The notes under the pieces were generated by a model. That model was given only the letters and a program-made list of their open reading frames with translations. It had not been told where the DNA came from and ran no database searches. The translations under genes and the position numbers were made by a program. From positions 10,307,184-10,371,183 of the forward strand of contig OZ029925.1 in assembly GCA_964023275.1 (NCBI GenBank): a stretch of 64,000 bases of DNA, in the 5' to 3' direction. Shown here piece after piece: positions 9,780 to 24,700 of this stretch (position 1 is its first letter; each line of letters starts with the position of its first letter). The stretch comes from Norana najaformis. Taxonomy: Eukaryota > Annelida > Clitellata > Crassiclitellata > Hormogastridae.

Positions 9780-12700
9780 GTAAGACAGTGGTCGACTGGT
9801 TTAATTGCGCGTTAAACCTTTACTACAAGTGGATCGGGCAAAACGGGAACAGGGCCTTTATCAAAAGCAGGCATGATAATAGCATTATAATAGTATCAAG
9901 ATTTTTGTTCACTAAGCTGCCACACTAGAGATGTATTATGATATGTTGCATTTAGCAGTGCCAAACGCAACATCGACAGTTGTTTATTAACTAAAATGTC
10001 ACACGCTGTTCATTTTCATGTGCACTGGGCTGTAAAATGAATACTTCAATTGAACACGGTCGCTGGAAGGATTCGATCAAAAGGGAGCACATAGGCCAGA
10101 TGCCCTCAGCCGTAGTGTCTCTGACACTAGCAGCTGTCTGTCAATGTTAGCTTATAGACAGTGACCTTCTTTAGTTCAGCCAGCATCCTGGATTAGTATC
10201 TCACAGTTAGATGCTAATTTTAGTGTCCGAGTGTTGTGGGATTTGAACCTCAGGTGCTGCAGTTGAGGATGCAGTGCCACAGTTCAGGTACATCAACGGC
10301 GTTATAACTTACAGATACATACAATGCCACTCTAATCAGTGGCCTGACTTTTGCTTTCATCTGTAACAAGCATTGTCTACAGTCGGCAATGACTAGTTTG
10401 GCTAAAATGCCAATAGATGTAACATTCAAATCAATGTCAGATCACATTGATCACATTTAGATTTACCAAATGCCAGACCGTTTGTGTTATTTTTGTGAAA
10501 GATCATATGACTGTATGACCACAGAGATTGTGCTCAGGGTGTTTGCACGTTTTTGAGACTGGGTGTCACTAAAACCCTTTAGAGGCAAATGAGGGGAAAT
10601 TCTTGCTCCCACTTGAAACATGGGGAGGGGTGGTTTCTGTCTCTTCTGTGTGGATGTCCTTGACTGTTTTTAGTACTAGATGTTCTCCTACAGGTGTGTT
10701 TGCTATTTCCAGACTTAACTTTTAAGAGTGCCTTCCTTGTCTATAAATATGATTGATTGATGAGGTTGATTGGTTCATTGATTAATGTTAGATTAGACTA
10801 GGAACTGGCATATCTGGCTGCTTCCTATCAGTCAACCATGGTCAGCTGGTGCAAACCAGACTCCAGTGAGTCATGCACAGAGCTGTGTCTGTGCACTGGA
10901 GTCTGCTGGGCTGAATGAAAGAGTATTGTATTTTTTCAATTGTGCATCTTATATGCTGGCCATGCTTCAAGTGCTATGGGACATTGGAGATTTTTATACG
11001 AGATTAGACTAGATTAAATCATATAAGACCAGATGTTTCATAGCCAGGGTTACTCAAAGGGGAAGTTTGAGCTGTAGGGTGGGGAGTGTTCAACATTTGC
11101 CGTTTACTTTGTGGATTGTATGCAGTTGGGGGTGTCATGTGGTTATGGGCATGCCATCTGACTAACTGCACTGCCGCCCAGAGTAAAAACAGATATGTTG
11201 ATGAAAGATTTGCCCAGCCTTTCTTTTTAGTGTTGTATGTGCTGGGGGAGTAGTTCAGCTGATGTCTTTCACTGTTTTGCCTAGGATTTCCATCCCTGCA
11301 TAAAACTGTCTGTTAACCCTTTTAACTCCTAATAAAGAATTGTGGCATAACCTTCAGCATGGAAGTTATTTTTAATATGATGAATCCTGTTTATTCCAGA
11401 ATTTCTATGTTATCATTGATCTGAATCATCCATGAAATAATTGTTTTGTACTAAAATAGGGGACTGATGGTGACAACTCCAAGAGTGTGGGTGGCTGGAG
11501 GGCAAGAAAATGTATGCATTGTGTCCCATGCTTTGATACCTGAGGTTCTGTGCAATATTCAACTTCGGAAACGCAATAACCAAGCAGAGAGTTTTATTCA
11601 GAAAAATGTGACAATAGCCTCTGGTAAGTGGCATGGATCTGAACAAGCTATTAGTTCAAAAAGTGAGGTGTTAGTGACCCATACTTGCTCAAGATTAGGC
11701 CTGTGCTATGTGAATGAAGGCAGCAAATAGTGCTTGCATGAGACAAATCCTGTGTATATCTATCTACATATAGGATGTGTTTTGCTATTTGCCTTAAACT
11801 GATCTGCTAAGTGGATTCGTCAATAGTACTGGTATGTAATTTAATGTAATAGGATATTCATGCTGAACCTTTTCATTATATGTCACATTTGTCATAGCTT
11901 AAAGTGGCTAGGAAATCCTGTTTAAAGAGTAGTGAAACTATTTAGCAAATACTACTTGCATGTGACATGTGTAATGCTTGCTTACTTTAACTGGCATTCA
12001 GGATGAATGTTGTTTATTTGTCCCAGGGTTATCTGTAAAGTGGATTGATCACCAGTTTGGAATCACTCCCATATGTTTGTTGCACATGCTTGTTTTTGTG
12101 TTAAAAACTTGACTCGGACACTTTGTTCAGATGTTTTGCATTTGCGGAATAAATTGAGGAAATAACTGTTCTCCTGTTTGTTCTTCGATTAGTAGTTTTC
12201 TTTTAGATGCTTTTGATAACGGTTGTGTTGCTGGTGATTTTCCTGTCAGTTCTTTCCATGGCTGGAAAATATTTCCTTAAATCAGTGCATCCGCATGGCG
12301 AGAGCCTGTACTGTTTTTGCTCACTGGCAACAGTGCCTGTTTCATACAGGGAGGGAACTTTTGTCTTTGACGCTTCTGTGACCCTTGTGCTGTTTTTCGT
12401 CCTGTACCACTTGGACTATTGTAGCGATAATTGTAAGTTGTAATAGTGAAACTTTGTATAACACCATAAGCATTGCAGCTCTGCCCTTGCTTTGTGGCGC
12501 CCACTTTTGACTATAAAGGTAACAAATGTTTTGGTGCCTAGTTTTCATTTTTGGTGAGAATTTTGCTATGCACAAGAAGTTACATCTTCGAATAGAGAAT
12601 GTGAGAGGAAGACTAAATAAACAATGCAAATCACAATGACTAGGAAACAAGGTCATCAGTCTTAATGACTAAAATAGATCCACCAATGTTCCCCTTTCTG

Positions 12701-15700
12701 AAAATCATGATAACGCCATTGCTGAGGTACTGGATGTTGTTGCTACAGTCCGTGCTCAACCTCAACTATTTCACTCGAATAATGGCCAACTTGCCGAAAT
12801 TCCCACTTGTATTTCGTAATATGCGAGACATTCTGCACTGGCTTCAGGTTAAGGATGACCGGGTTGCCTTGAAAATCCTCCTCCTTGGGTGAACTCTGAT
12901 AGTTGGTTCAGCCTGACAAGCATAAACGATCCCTTTTTTCCTGTCTTGAGCCAACCGGTCAACAATCTTTTTTCTGCCGCCCGTTGGTCCTGTTGTGTTT
13001 TCTCATGTACGAGACCATCTTTCTAGATTCATCTTCTACTGAAATTGTAAATTTTGCCAACAGAGACAGATGTAGAAACTCTTTCAATTCATATTAATTT
13101 GCATTTGCACCACCTCTTTAGGTTAGTTAGGTAACTGTGCTATAGCATCTCTGATAGGTTCTTGAAAGATGATATATGAAAATCTAAATATGTGCTTACC
13201 AACATACATCAGATCCGAAACGATTATATATTCCAAATGGATTTTAGTGACACTGTTATGAGTTGTAAGGTAAGTATAATGACTAACTCACCCAAAATGA
13301 GTACAGTTATTAGCTGATCCCAAAATGAGTATAATTGCCAGCTCATCCGAAAACGAGTATAATTACTGGCCCACTCCAAAATGAGTAGAATTATTAGCTT
13401 ATCCCATAACAAGTATACCTTCCAGATTCCTGTAACCTCTAGATATATAATAATTAGAATATTAATAATACTAATAATACTAATACTAATACTTCTACTA
13501 CTACTACTTCTACTACTAATAATAATAATTATTATTTTTATGATGGTGGGTATTTAATGGCAAAGTATTCGCTTTGCTTCTTGTAATAAGTTAAAATGTT
13601 CCTTTTGTATCCTTTCCTTAGTCTACGAGTTATGTTTCATATCGCTAGCTGACATTTATTGCTTCTCACTGGCTGTAAGGTGATGAATGTAACAGACGTG
13701 ATCCCAATACATCTTCCTAACACTGCTCCTGAGATTCATATGTGAGGCTTTCATAGCTTTTCATAATTTATCTCATCTTAACATGTCTCGTGAATTTGTT
13801 TTATGTTCTTTCATAACGTTTGTTTGTATTTGAAAGGCTGCTTTGACAGGTGGCATTTATTGTTAAAAGGCATTTACTGCTTGTCAAAAAGGGTTATTCT
13901 GCTTTTCTCATTGATTTATCAATTAAGTTTAGCTTCTTGGTCAACTTTGTAAAAATTATTTTATCTCTAACATAGTTTTAATTACCTTGATCACTGTTAA
14001 CAGGTCACAGCATCTGTGTTGAGGTACCAGTTCCACAGAATATTTCTGCATCCAGTGCTCAAATCATTGTCACTGCAACATCAGTGGATTCCAGTATTGA
14101 CTATGACTTCAATAAGTCTGCCGATGTCAGTATCCAAAGAGCAACTCAAATGACATTTATTGAGACAGACAAACCCATCTACAAGCCAGGCGACCTAGGC
14201 AAGTGGCAAAGGAATTCACTACAACACTTTGTAGTGTGATGTATCATGACATTTATTAATGTGCTTTTATATCGCAGTGTTTTAAGATTGAGCAAGTCCT
14301 AACTGAAGAATTGTTTAGTGCTACTGATTTACATACCTTGTTATTGTAGATTGTTGTTATGCAAGAATTTGAAATGGAATACATATAATAATCGTCTACA
14401 TGAAAATCAATATATAATCTAGCCTGTGCTAAAATGGAACATCTGCTGCTTACATGACACCCGCATTTGTGTTATTGATTGTATCGTCTGAAGTCATTCC
14501 AGCAGCCTGAACATCTTCTTGGTATCATGCAGGGTTCGGAAATAGTTTGCTATGCTAACTTCTTACATTTTGCATGTCCATATAAAACTCACAGTGAAAC
14601 TTCTTAATGTTGTCACTTACCTTTTGTCTGTACTTGATGTTTAATTTGCAGTGAAAGTGACAAGGTGTTAGAGTTCTTGCACATTCTGGATTTCAACCTT
14701 AGGCTGCAAATTTGTTTTTCTGTTCCAGGATGTATCTAAAAATGTTGACTTATGATTTCAGTAGCGGAATTAAACAGGGTTTGTTTGAAGAACAATTTCG
14801 ATAACATTTGTTGATCTGGAACAATTTCGATAACATTTGTTGATCTGTTTTCAGTAAGAATCCGAATTTTGACGTTGACTGGACCAGACTTGAAACTACT
14901 AACAGGAGACGTAAGTTTTCTTGTTATTATTATTCATTCTAGATATTTAGAAGCGTGATTTGCTTACATGAGAAAAAATATGTCGAATCCTTATCAGCAG
15001 GAACGTTTTCTTTCTGAAGAATCATTGTGTGCTCTAAAGCTCAAAGTGCTCGTAAAGTGGTGTTTTAATCACTTTTGACGGACTTCTGAGAGGTGGTATT
15101 AGCAAATGTTGAGAAAGACACATACACACAGACATTACGTTAGGAAGATAATGTGGTCCCGTAACTTCTAAATAGGCTTTGTTTCTATCTATTAATATAC
15201 ATGCATATATTATTTCCTGTTCGTTTGCATTCAGTGGCACAGTTATTCTTGTCAGATGCTATTACTTATGGTAGGATCGATTACTGCAGTGCCATCCATG
15301 CAGGTCGTCTGATAGGATGGATTTGGCAGCTGGAATACATGCTGCTTGCGTGGGATGGGTTGTACAGTATCCCCAAATTTAGTCATTTTACCATGGACTA
15401 TGGAACGATTTACAAAGTTCAAGGATGAGTTGACGGAAGGGCAGTGAGGTGTTAGCGCGGAAGAGGAGTGGGTTGAGCGGAGTGGTTTGATTGTAAATAT
15501 CAGATGAAGGAGGAGGGTTTGGAGCATTGGAGTGAATTCTAGTTACACACACATTTCATGGGCATGCACTGTGTTGCCTTTTTAATCGTTAATGTACCAA
15601 TAATAGCCTTCCGAATCTGAAATGTTCTTTCCATGCTGCAAGGCTGCACATGTTCACAACAGTTTGTGGCTCTGCATACTGCAAAAATTGTGAAGCAGTA

Positions 15701-18700
15701 TAAACTCATGCATGCAGACAAATATGTATACATATATACATACTTGCATGCATACATGCCTACATACATACATACATACATGCACACATATCCATGCGTG
15801 CATGCACATGCACGCGCATCTTGGCTTGAACTGTAAGGACTTTGTGTTTGATGTGTTTGTAGATACTGCTAGCTTATATCGAAGATCCATCAAGAACCCG
15901 TGTAATGCAGTGGGCAAATATCTCAACTGCCAGTGGTGGGCAGAATTCCATTTTACTGGTTATCCTATAACAGAGGTTAAAATCTGTTAAGTCAAGTGAG
16001 CCAAGAAATGTGTATCAGCATTTGCAAGACTATGACTGTGAAGAATAGGAGTCCTTGTCACGAGTGCTGGGAACAGTAGGAATATTGTAAAAAGTATATG
16101 TTGCTGGTAAAAGACAGTGTGCCAGTATTTTATGTAGGCATAAATTTGCGCTTTTCCACTTCTGAGGACTGGTGGGTGTTTTTGTAGTAGAAGTAAATCT
16201 CCCACATGCTGTGGAGTACTTGGGGTGGCACTGGTGTTCTATTACTTTTTCCGGAGTCAGCTAGGTACGAATCACAAAGCAAGGAGCAGTGCATTTCCGG
16301 ATTTGCTGCTGACTTCTCAACTTGTGTTGATATGAAATTGTATCACTTAGCGGAAGAAGCAACTTTGTGCAAACAACGTTATTGCGTTTGTTAGACAATG
16401 TCAGCTCTTCATAACTGAACGTTTGAAACTAATTTATTAAATTTTGAGGCAGATGTGATAGCGATTTGACTCCCAGATCCTCTGCTACTTAAGCTAGTCC
16501 TTGACTAACTGGGAAATGGTAATGGTAATGGTTCAGAAAATATTGGGTAGTTTAGCAGAGCATCATTGTTGGTAATTATGATGAGAAATTTGTATAGCCC
16601 CACTTCAGTAGAAATTAATCAACTATCTATGTAGATAATCTATTGAAAAGGCTCGACACAGCACTGCTTAGATTGGTGCCCATTCAGATGAAGAATACTT
16701 TAGATTGTTTTCATGGTGATCTGTTTTCAGGTCTTGGTAGCCTGGACATGCAGCTGTCTGATGAACCACGACTGGGCGAATGGACCATTAAGGCAGTCAT
16801 TCAAGGCCAAGTGGCTACGCAGAAATTCACTGTCAAAGAATATGGTAATATCATAACTTGTGTACACTTAAAAAAGTCACGCTGTGATGCAGCCTAATTG
16901 CAATACTTGATACTTGATTTTGAATAAGGCACAATGCAAGTTATATTTTCCACTTATGTTAGAACTTACTTTAGAGTACACCTTTGTCTTAAAGAACACC
17001 TCTTTAATGCTACTCTAAGAGTGCACCTCTGTCTTGCTTTTGTTAGAGTACACCTCTTTCTTTTTCAGATTACACCTCTCGCAAATATCTTGCTTTTGTT
17101 ACAGTACACCTCTATCTAGCTATCGTTAGAATGCACCTCTGTCTAGCTTTTGTTAGAACACACCTCTGTTTTGCTTCTGTTATTGTGCATGTCTGTCTTT
17201 CGTTTGCTGTCTGAGTGCTGTGACCCCTCCACATCTGTGATTCTTTGCTTAGCTTATGAGCATATGGCATGTTAAGAGATTCGTTACTTTCTTACTTACT
17301 CTGTTAGACATTGTCTTTTAAGACATTAATAAGCATTCGTGTGCATTAATAAATGCTTTATTCATCATAAACCTAAACTTTAGTTAAACTGTTAATTTCA
17401 AAACGTATTAGAGTAAAAAAGTCAAAGAAATAAATAATGGGAAAAAATAAACGTAGCATGCCCTTTCATTAAGATTTGAAAGCAGTTTGTTGTAATATTT
17501 AATTTTCTTTTTGTATTCATAAATTTGTATAGCGCCTCATCATGAGAAACTTATCAGAGGATAAGGTTTTTAAGGTCAATTTTAATGCACAGTTGAGTTG
17601 TTGGCTAAAAAACGGACTTGTGAAATCAAACCCACGAGTTTGTTTCCACAGTGGCATCCGGTGGTTGCCACGGAGTTTGAGCCCATCTGTGTGACTGTGA
17701 ACAGGAAAGACATAGTGTAATAGTGAGCATGACAAGAAATAATGTGCACAGCATCATGTCAGTATTAAAATATGTAGCAAAAAATACAAATTGAGTGAAA
17801 AGCACACCGCAAACTGAAAATGAAATTAAATTAAGCAAGCATGGTGAACGAAATAACGATGATAGAGATTGTAAAAGATTTGCCAAATTGTTTGATGAAC
17901 TACTAGTAGGCCCTTTGATAGATGAAGGTGAGAAATACGATATTTCAATATATAAACTGTTGAACTAGCAACTGATATCTGCGAATTTATAAATCTGAGC
18001 TAATTAAACATTTAAAATCATCTTTACTAAGCAATTTACCTAGCAGAATTGAATTTATAACCAAACAATACATGTTCCATCTTGAGCCTTTTCCTGAGGT
18101 TCTGAAAATGTGCTGTATTCATGTCCAGATACGTATACAGGCGTACATATATAAATTGCATTCACAAGAAATGTAGAGATAGTTTTTCTGAGACACTTCA
18201 CATCTTGGAGTCATCTGTACCACCTGTTTTATCAAATCTTTGTTGTTTCAAACAGTTCTGCCAAAGTTCGAAGTGGCTATTTACCATCCTTCTTATGTGT
18301 TTTCTGGCTCTTCAATGGTGGAATGGAAGGTCTGTGCCAGGTGAGCAATCACTGCTAATAAAAACTATTGTCATAAGAAGTTTATGTCAAGGACAGTCTG
18401 TGTTTGATACATGAAGCCTGGAACAGGACATCCCTGGATTGAAGTGTCTTTATTGGAACGCCCTAAGACGCAGCTATTGTCAAGATCCATCCTTACACTG
18501 GCTATCTCCTCATCTCCAGTCTGCTCAGCTGTTTTGTCATAGGTAATTGATCAGGCTAAGATAATGTTTGTCACTTTAAAAGCCATGTGATACTAAACCT
18601 TTACCTTAACTTGCTTGCACCATTGTTGCTAAGTTCGCATGGCGCCGTTTTATCTAGAATGATCTTCTTCATGATCCCTGAATAATGCTAACCCTCAGAC

Positions 18701-21700
18701 TGAAACCTGTCATGATTCAGAAGGGCTTGACATAGAGCACTTCTGCTTAGATACCTTGAAGGAGTGCTGCAGTACATAGAGAAAGTTTACAAAAGCATGT
18801 TTAAGTTTTTTCTTTATTGCAGTTATTTGGAGTGCAAGTTACTGAATGGTTTTAATTGTTCTTTGCGGTGCTTAGTTTTTATTTTTTCTTATTTAAAATA
18901 AATTCATAGCTGTATGATCTACATTCCTTTATCAGATACACATATGGACAACCAGTTCATGGGGTCGTCACCTCGAGCATATGCATAGTTCACGATTACA
19001 GATCAAATACCAGATGTCAATCGCTGAATGCCACACAAGTATGCAAAGACTATTAATATATATTCATGCACAGTGCTCTTGAGTTTACGTCACATTTCAC
19101 GTATAGGCCTACCATTTCCTTAATTGTATACATTTTACAGAAGCCTTTAAGAGTGCTAGAGGAAATCATTCCTGCATCCCAATAAATGCTGTAAACTGTA
19201 TGTCATAAAAATATTACCCGGTATAGAAGCTCAGAATTAACGCACAAGACAGATACCTGATTAGAAATTTGAATATGGGGCAGTCATTTGTTTTGAGAGA
19301 AAGTAGAGATAAAGGAAACGAAAGAACACGACGATATCGTGCTTAAATTATTAATAGTAAATTTCATCAGTTTCTTTCTGTGGCAACGAGAAGGATTACG
19401 CTTTGCAGTGTGGTGCCGCTTACATATGGTATTTACTTTTGTGGCACGTTTACACTCGTCTAACGAACGTAGCCAAATTTGTCTGTAAAGAAAATGGTTC
19501 AGTTCAAAATGTATGAATTGGTATTCAATTCATCAAGTCTGATTGAAAATCAAATCAAAGCTTGATGCTTCACACATCCCTACGTTGGAGATAATCTTTT
19601 AAGTTTAATGTTTTGCATACACCAACTTCTGTGTGTCTTCAACTGTTTCACCTGTATCAAGGTCAATCTGCCAAAATTCCTATATGTTTCAAAATGTATA
19701 AGGTATATTAAACTGATTGTCGGTTGAGGAGTCTCTTCAAAATTCCACTCATGAGACGAGCTGCATGACTCAGTGCAGCTCCAGAATGCATTCGAGAATC
19801 TGCGGTCCTCTCAGAAGTGCGCCAGCACTGCAAATTATTTAGATATGGATTCTAAGAAAGGCAGAAGTTGAAAGCTCAGATCAATTCGACAGAGCGTGAC
19901 GTGAATGAGAAACAGGAAATGACTGGTGTTGGGATGAGAATAGAGAATTAGAGAAAGTGAGAACCTTAATGATGAAGCAAAAGAACCACAAGAAGCATTA
20001 TTTATTGCAACAAGTCTCTGTTATATGTACATACGTACTGTACATACATGCATACGTACACACATACATAAACTCATACATACATACATTCATTTATAAA
20101 CACATACATGAATTCTCTAGCCATTTCACTCTGGTAAAACAACTTGTTTATTTATTTAAGTAGTTTATTTCTTAACTGAAGTAATTATTTTAATTTAAAT
20201 GGTGCCTGAAACATAATGATTTGGCACTTTACTAGTAAAATGTGTATATATATACACAGAAGCAGAATGGCAGACTATTCTTTAAGCCAAAGACAATGGA
20301 AGCAGAGTTTGTGATGCAACTGGTTCTATGGAAAATAATTAATCTTTTTCAGATTAAAATCCAACAAGGGCAAGTTTAAAGGACCACACAAGTCTGATGT
20401 CTTTGATAATATAATGCCTCTTAATGTAGAGTGTGCTTTCACTGCCCAATTTGACAAAGGAGTCGCGTAACGCTACACTTAAATATTTTCATATAAACAG
20501 ATATTCAAGTATATATACATAGCCTTAAATAAGTGATTGCAGTAAAATACAAATTATTTACAAATGAGCATGCTGTGCCCTTGTTTTAAATAATTTGTGT
20601 GGAAGATTGCAATCCAAATTTTCACTTATGTTATAGGTATGCAGTAGTTTGTTGTTTTTATATGTTAGTATACTAATCGCTGGTGTATATATCGTATTTT
20701 GAATGTAGAATTTATGTGCACCGTTGTTTTTCTCAGTTGATCGATGGATGTGCAGAGTTTTCTGTCAGTTCTGCAGAAGTTGAAATGACGAGGTTCACGG
20801 GGAGCGCAAAAGCAAAGTTTTTTGCCAAAGTTAAAGAACATGGAACAGGTTGGAATTCTTAAGAGGTTTTGATTTATGAGTGAGAGCTCATTTTTCTGTG
20901 GACATCCAATGGAGTAAACTTATATCTAGTAGACGTCATGTCGGTCCTAGTAGTACGGGGACAAGTTGTGCAGATATGTCACCATTCAGTGGCCTTTCCG
21001 TTGGCCTTAAGTCTATACCATAGAGGAATAACCTTTAGATGTAAATGAAAGATCTTTTGTTAGCCTAGCTGAAGTCAAACAAAGATTTAGCCAGGCACAG
21101 ATTGTTCAATCCTTATGCAAAGTACATTCTAATGTATGTCACAGGGGAGGTCTGCTGTTTTAACAGTTTTCTAAAATATTTTGTTATCAGGATTTCTCTT
21201 GTTTGTCGACAGGTGTAGAACTGAATTCAAGTTTTACGGCGAAAGTTCACGAGTCTTCGTTTAAGTTAAAATTTATTCCTGAGGATTCTGCTTCCCATCA
21301 CTACAAGCCTGGCTTACCGTACCATGGACAGGTACTGTCATTTGCTTGTAGTATGCCTCAGAAATAAAGTTCAATCTAGTTCACCAACGTAATCCGAGTA
21401 TAATTCGACAATTTATTTTAACTCTGCAGTCTGCAAGGTACAGTCTGAGGTAAGATAATTTGTTGACCAAGGGCACAGTTTGGCTGCTGCGTTAATTTTT
21501 TGCGTGTTTTAGGTACTATTCATGAGGACATGATTTTGACTTTTGATTACTTCGTTGATATGCTGAATGTTTGCAATGGAGCTCAACTGTTCTTTGAATT
21601 TATAACTGAATTGGCTTAATACTTGACTCCAAAGACAGTTATTTACAAAGGTGCTTAGTAAATTGGCTTACTGTTTCAAATTTCTCTTGATATCATTTTT

Positions 21701-24700
21701 TGATATTTTGATAGGGTCAGGTGACTCGTCCAGATGGCACGCCAGTCGTGGGGAAGAAGGTCCGGATACAGACAGATGCGAGGAAAAATGGAGTCAACAA
21801 TGGCAACGGCACGGCTTTTCCAGTTTTAGACCTAACAACTGATATAAATGGAATGTTTAAATACCTTTTGCCAAGCACCTTCACCAGTCAAGATATGAAC
21901 TCCATCTACCAGCATGTATGTACTGCAACATTGCTATTGTATTGTATTTGATAACTTATATAGCGCTTCTTACAGAACAAACTGCTCAGAGGCGCTTCCA
22001 GCTTGAGAGCCCCTGGGAAATAAGAACGTCTTTAAACAACGAGCTGACTGAGCTCTATTAACAACAGTGACCCTAGCACGAAGCGATAGCGGAAGTTCAT
22101 TCCAGGGAGATGGGCCAACAACAGCAAAAGCCCTCTGCTGAGCAAGAGAGGACTTAACACAAGGAACAAATAGATCCTTACGATCTAAAGAACGTAAAGG
22201 GCGGGATGAGGTACTAGAGTGTGGAGGCCGAATAAGATCACAAAGATATTTTGGAGCCTGGCCCATGCGAGCTCTTTTTACCAGTGATAATAGTTTAAAC
22301 TGAATACGAGATTGGATAGGGAGCCAATGAAGTTGCTGAATGATGTAATCAGAGATATGCGAGAAACGAGGAAGACGTGATATTAACCTGGCCGCAGAAT
22401 TTAGTACTGATTGAAGGGAAGACAGTCGATACTTAGGCAAACCAGCAAGTACAGAGTTGCAGTAGTCAGTGCGACAGCATATCATGGCATGAATCATATT
22501 AGTAAAGACAGAGGAAGAAACAGAACGACGAACAACTCTTAAGCGCCTTAATTGGTAGTAAGAAGACCGAGTCAAACTAGAGACATGGTTTGCGAAGGTA
22601 AGGTTACAGTCAAGTATAACGCCCAGGTTACGAACACTAGACGAAAACATAAAGTAGGGGAAGCTTCAGATAAACAAGGGTAGTCAATCTGAGCGAGACG
22701 GTATTTAGAACCAAACCAGATCAACTGAGTCTTAGCAGGATTAAGGCGAAGACGATTGCAGGACATCCAATGTTGAATATCGTGAGTCAGGGCATCAATC
22801 TTACCAACAAGAGCAAGTTGCGCAGATGGAGGTTTCTGTACAAAAGCCTGGACATCATCAGCGTACAAATGACCAACAGCCAAGTGTTTATTAAAGAGGG
22901 AAGGGATATCAGCAGCATACAAAATGTATAAAAGAGGACCAAGGACCGAGCCCTGGGGAACACCAATTTCAACTTTAGCCTAGGATGTACGGGAGTCCTC
23001 AAGTCCATCTGTGTTCGACCGCTAAGATAAGAATGAAACTAGTGAAGAGGCCAAAAGATACTACCATGGAGGCCAAAAGATAGCTCAAGACGGCGTAACA
23101 AAATATTATGATCAACCGTGTCAAAGGCAACGGAGACATCATAGAATGCAAGGAAGGTAACGTGAGACTGATCAATGGCTGAATAAATATCCGAAAGGAG
23201 GAACAAAAGAACAGATTCAGTAGAGTGATGACGCCTAAAACCAGACTGACCAGGAGGCATAAGTCCTGAATCTTCATGATAGGGTAACAGTTGAAGTGAA
23301 ACAAGTCTCTCAAGAGTTTTGGAGAGAAAAGAGAGATTAGAAATAGGGCGATAATTATGAAGGTCATTAGGATCAAGATTAGGTTTTTTAAGAGATGGGA
23401 AAATGATAGCCCGCTTTTGTGATTCAGGGAGATGCCCCTCCAGAAGAGATCTATTAAACATGTACAATAGATATGGCGATAAAACATCTAAAATGTCCAA
23501 AATAACAAATGGAGGAAGAGGATCAAGTTCACATGACCTGGTATTAGATAATCGAATAATCCGGCATAGCTCCGACTCCGTTATCGGACGAAAGGCATCG
23601 AAGACGGATCCAGTAATGGAGTACTGCGGAGGCGGAGCCCCGCATTAGCTGCACAATGAACCTGAATCTTCTTGGTTTGGAAGGTAATAAAGTCACTAGC
23701 AGTGAATGATGGCGTACCAGACGAACGAGAAGAGCGACCCAATAGATCCGAAATAGATGACCATAGACGCTTTGGGTTCTTTTCGTGACGGGTGACTTTC
23801 ATCTCCCAGTATTCAGCTTCCTTCTGTCGGTATAGACGATGGAGAGATCTCAGTTGAGCGATCCATTCCGAACGAATATTATTATTAGTATTGTGAGATT
23901 TTGCTAAACTAGCTCGTAATGCTCTGTGTGGGAAGGCTAGTTATAATTACAGTTATTATTAATTTTATTATTACAGTTTCTTACTTGGCACTACGAGGTA
24001 ATGATTCCTTATGTTCTTAGAAAACATGAAGGATCCTGTCATGGAATGGGTAATCCTAGCTTGTGTCCAGCTCTGTGAATGTGGGAGTTTTTAGCTGTTT
24101 TGAATGTTGAACGTGATGTTTATTTTGCAGTCAAACACTCCTTTGATCCAAACACTGAGGCTGTGATAGCTATTATGAATATGCATAATATATCTGTATC
24201 TGGCTATTTATATAGCACCTTTTAAGATTTTCACAAGAGTGTGGATTAATTATCCTGACAGTGTTTTCAGTTAGTGTTTGTTTTGAAAGTAAAGGACAAA
24301 TGATTAGGAGTTTTGTGGTGTATGTTACCACAAATTTAACTACAATGCTTGTTTTGTCTTTTGGCAGGCCACAACGGTAGACAAAGAGGATCAGGAAAGT
24401 GGGCATTATGCAGCAAGTGTCTCACAAATCCTCAAAGCTTGGTATTCCCCGAGCAACAACTTCCTCCAGATCGAACCTCTTGAGGGCATTGCCTCATGTC
24501 GAGTTTCACTCTCACTGCCAGTTGTCTTTGTCATGGGAAATTCGTCGAATTTGCCTCTGACATTCTACTTTCAGGTAGATAAAATTAAAAGGTCTATGGA
24601 ATTTCAGCGAGAGTATCATGCTATCTGATGTTTCTAACCGTGTAGTTATTCTCGATCAAATTGAAAACTGAATTCTTACTCTGCTGACATTTTCTACTGG

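Noticed and set aside
15936-15958. Longer exon 5 ending at GTTATC
   Set aside because: It leaves phase 0, which cannot join exon 6. The donor at 15936 gives phase 1 and a gap-free A2M alignment.
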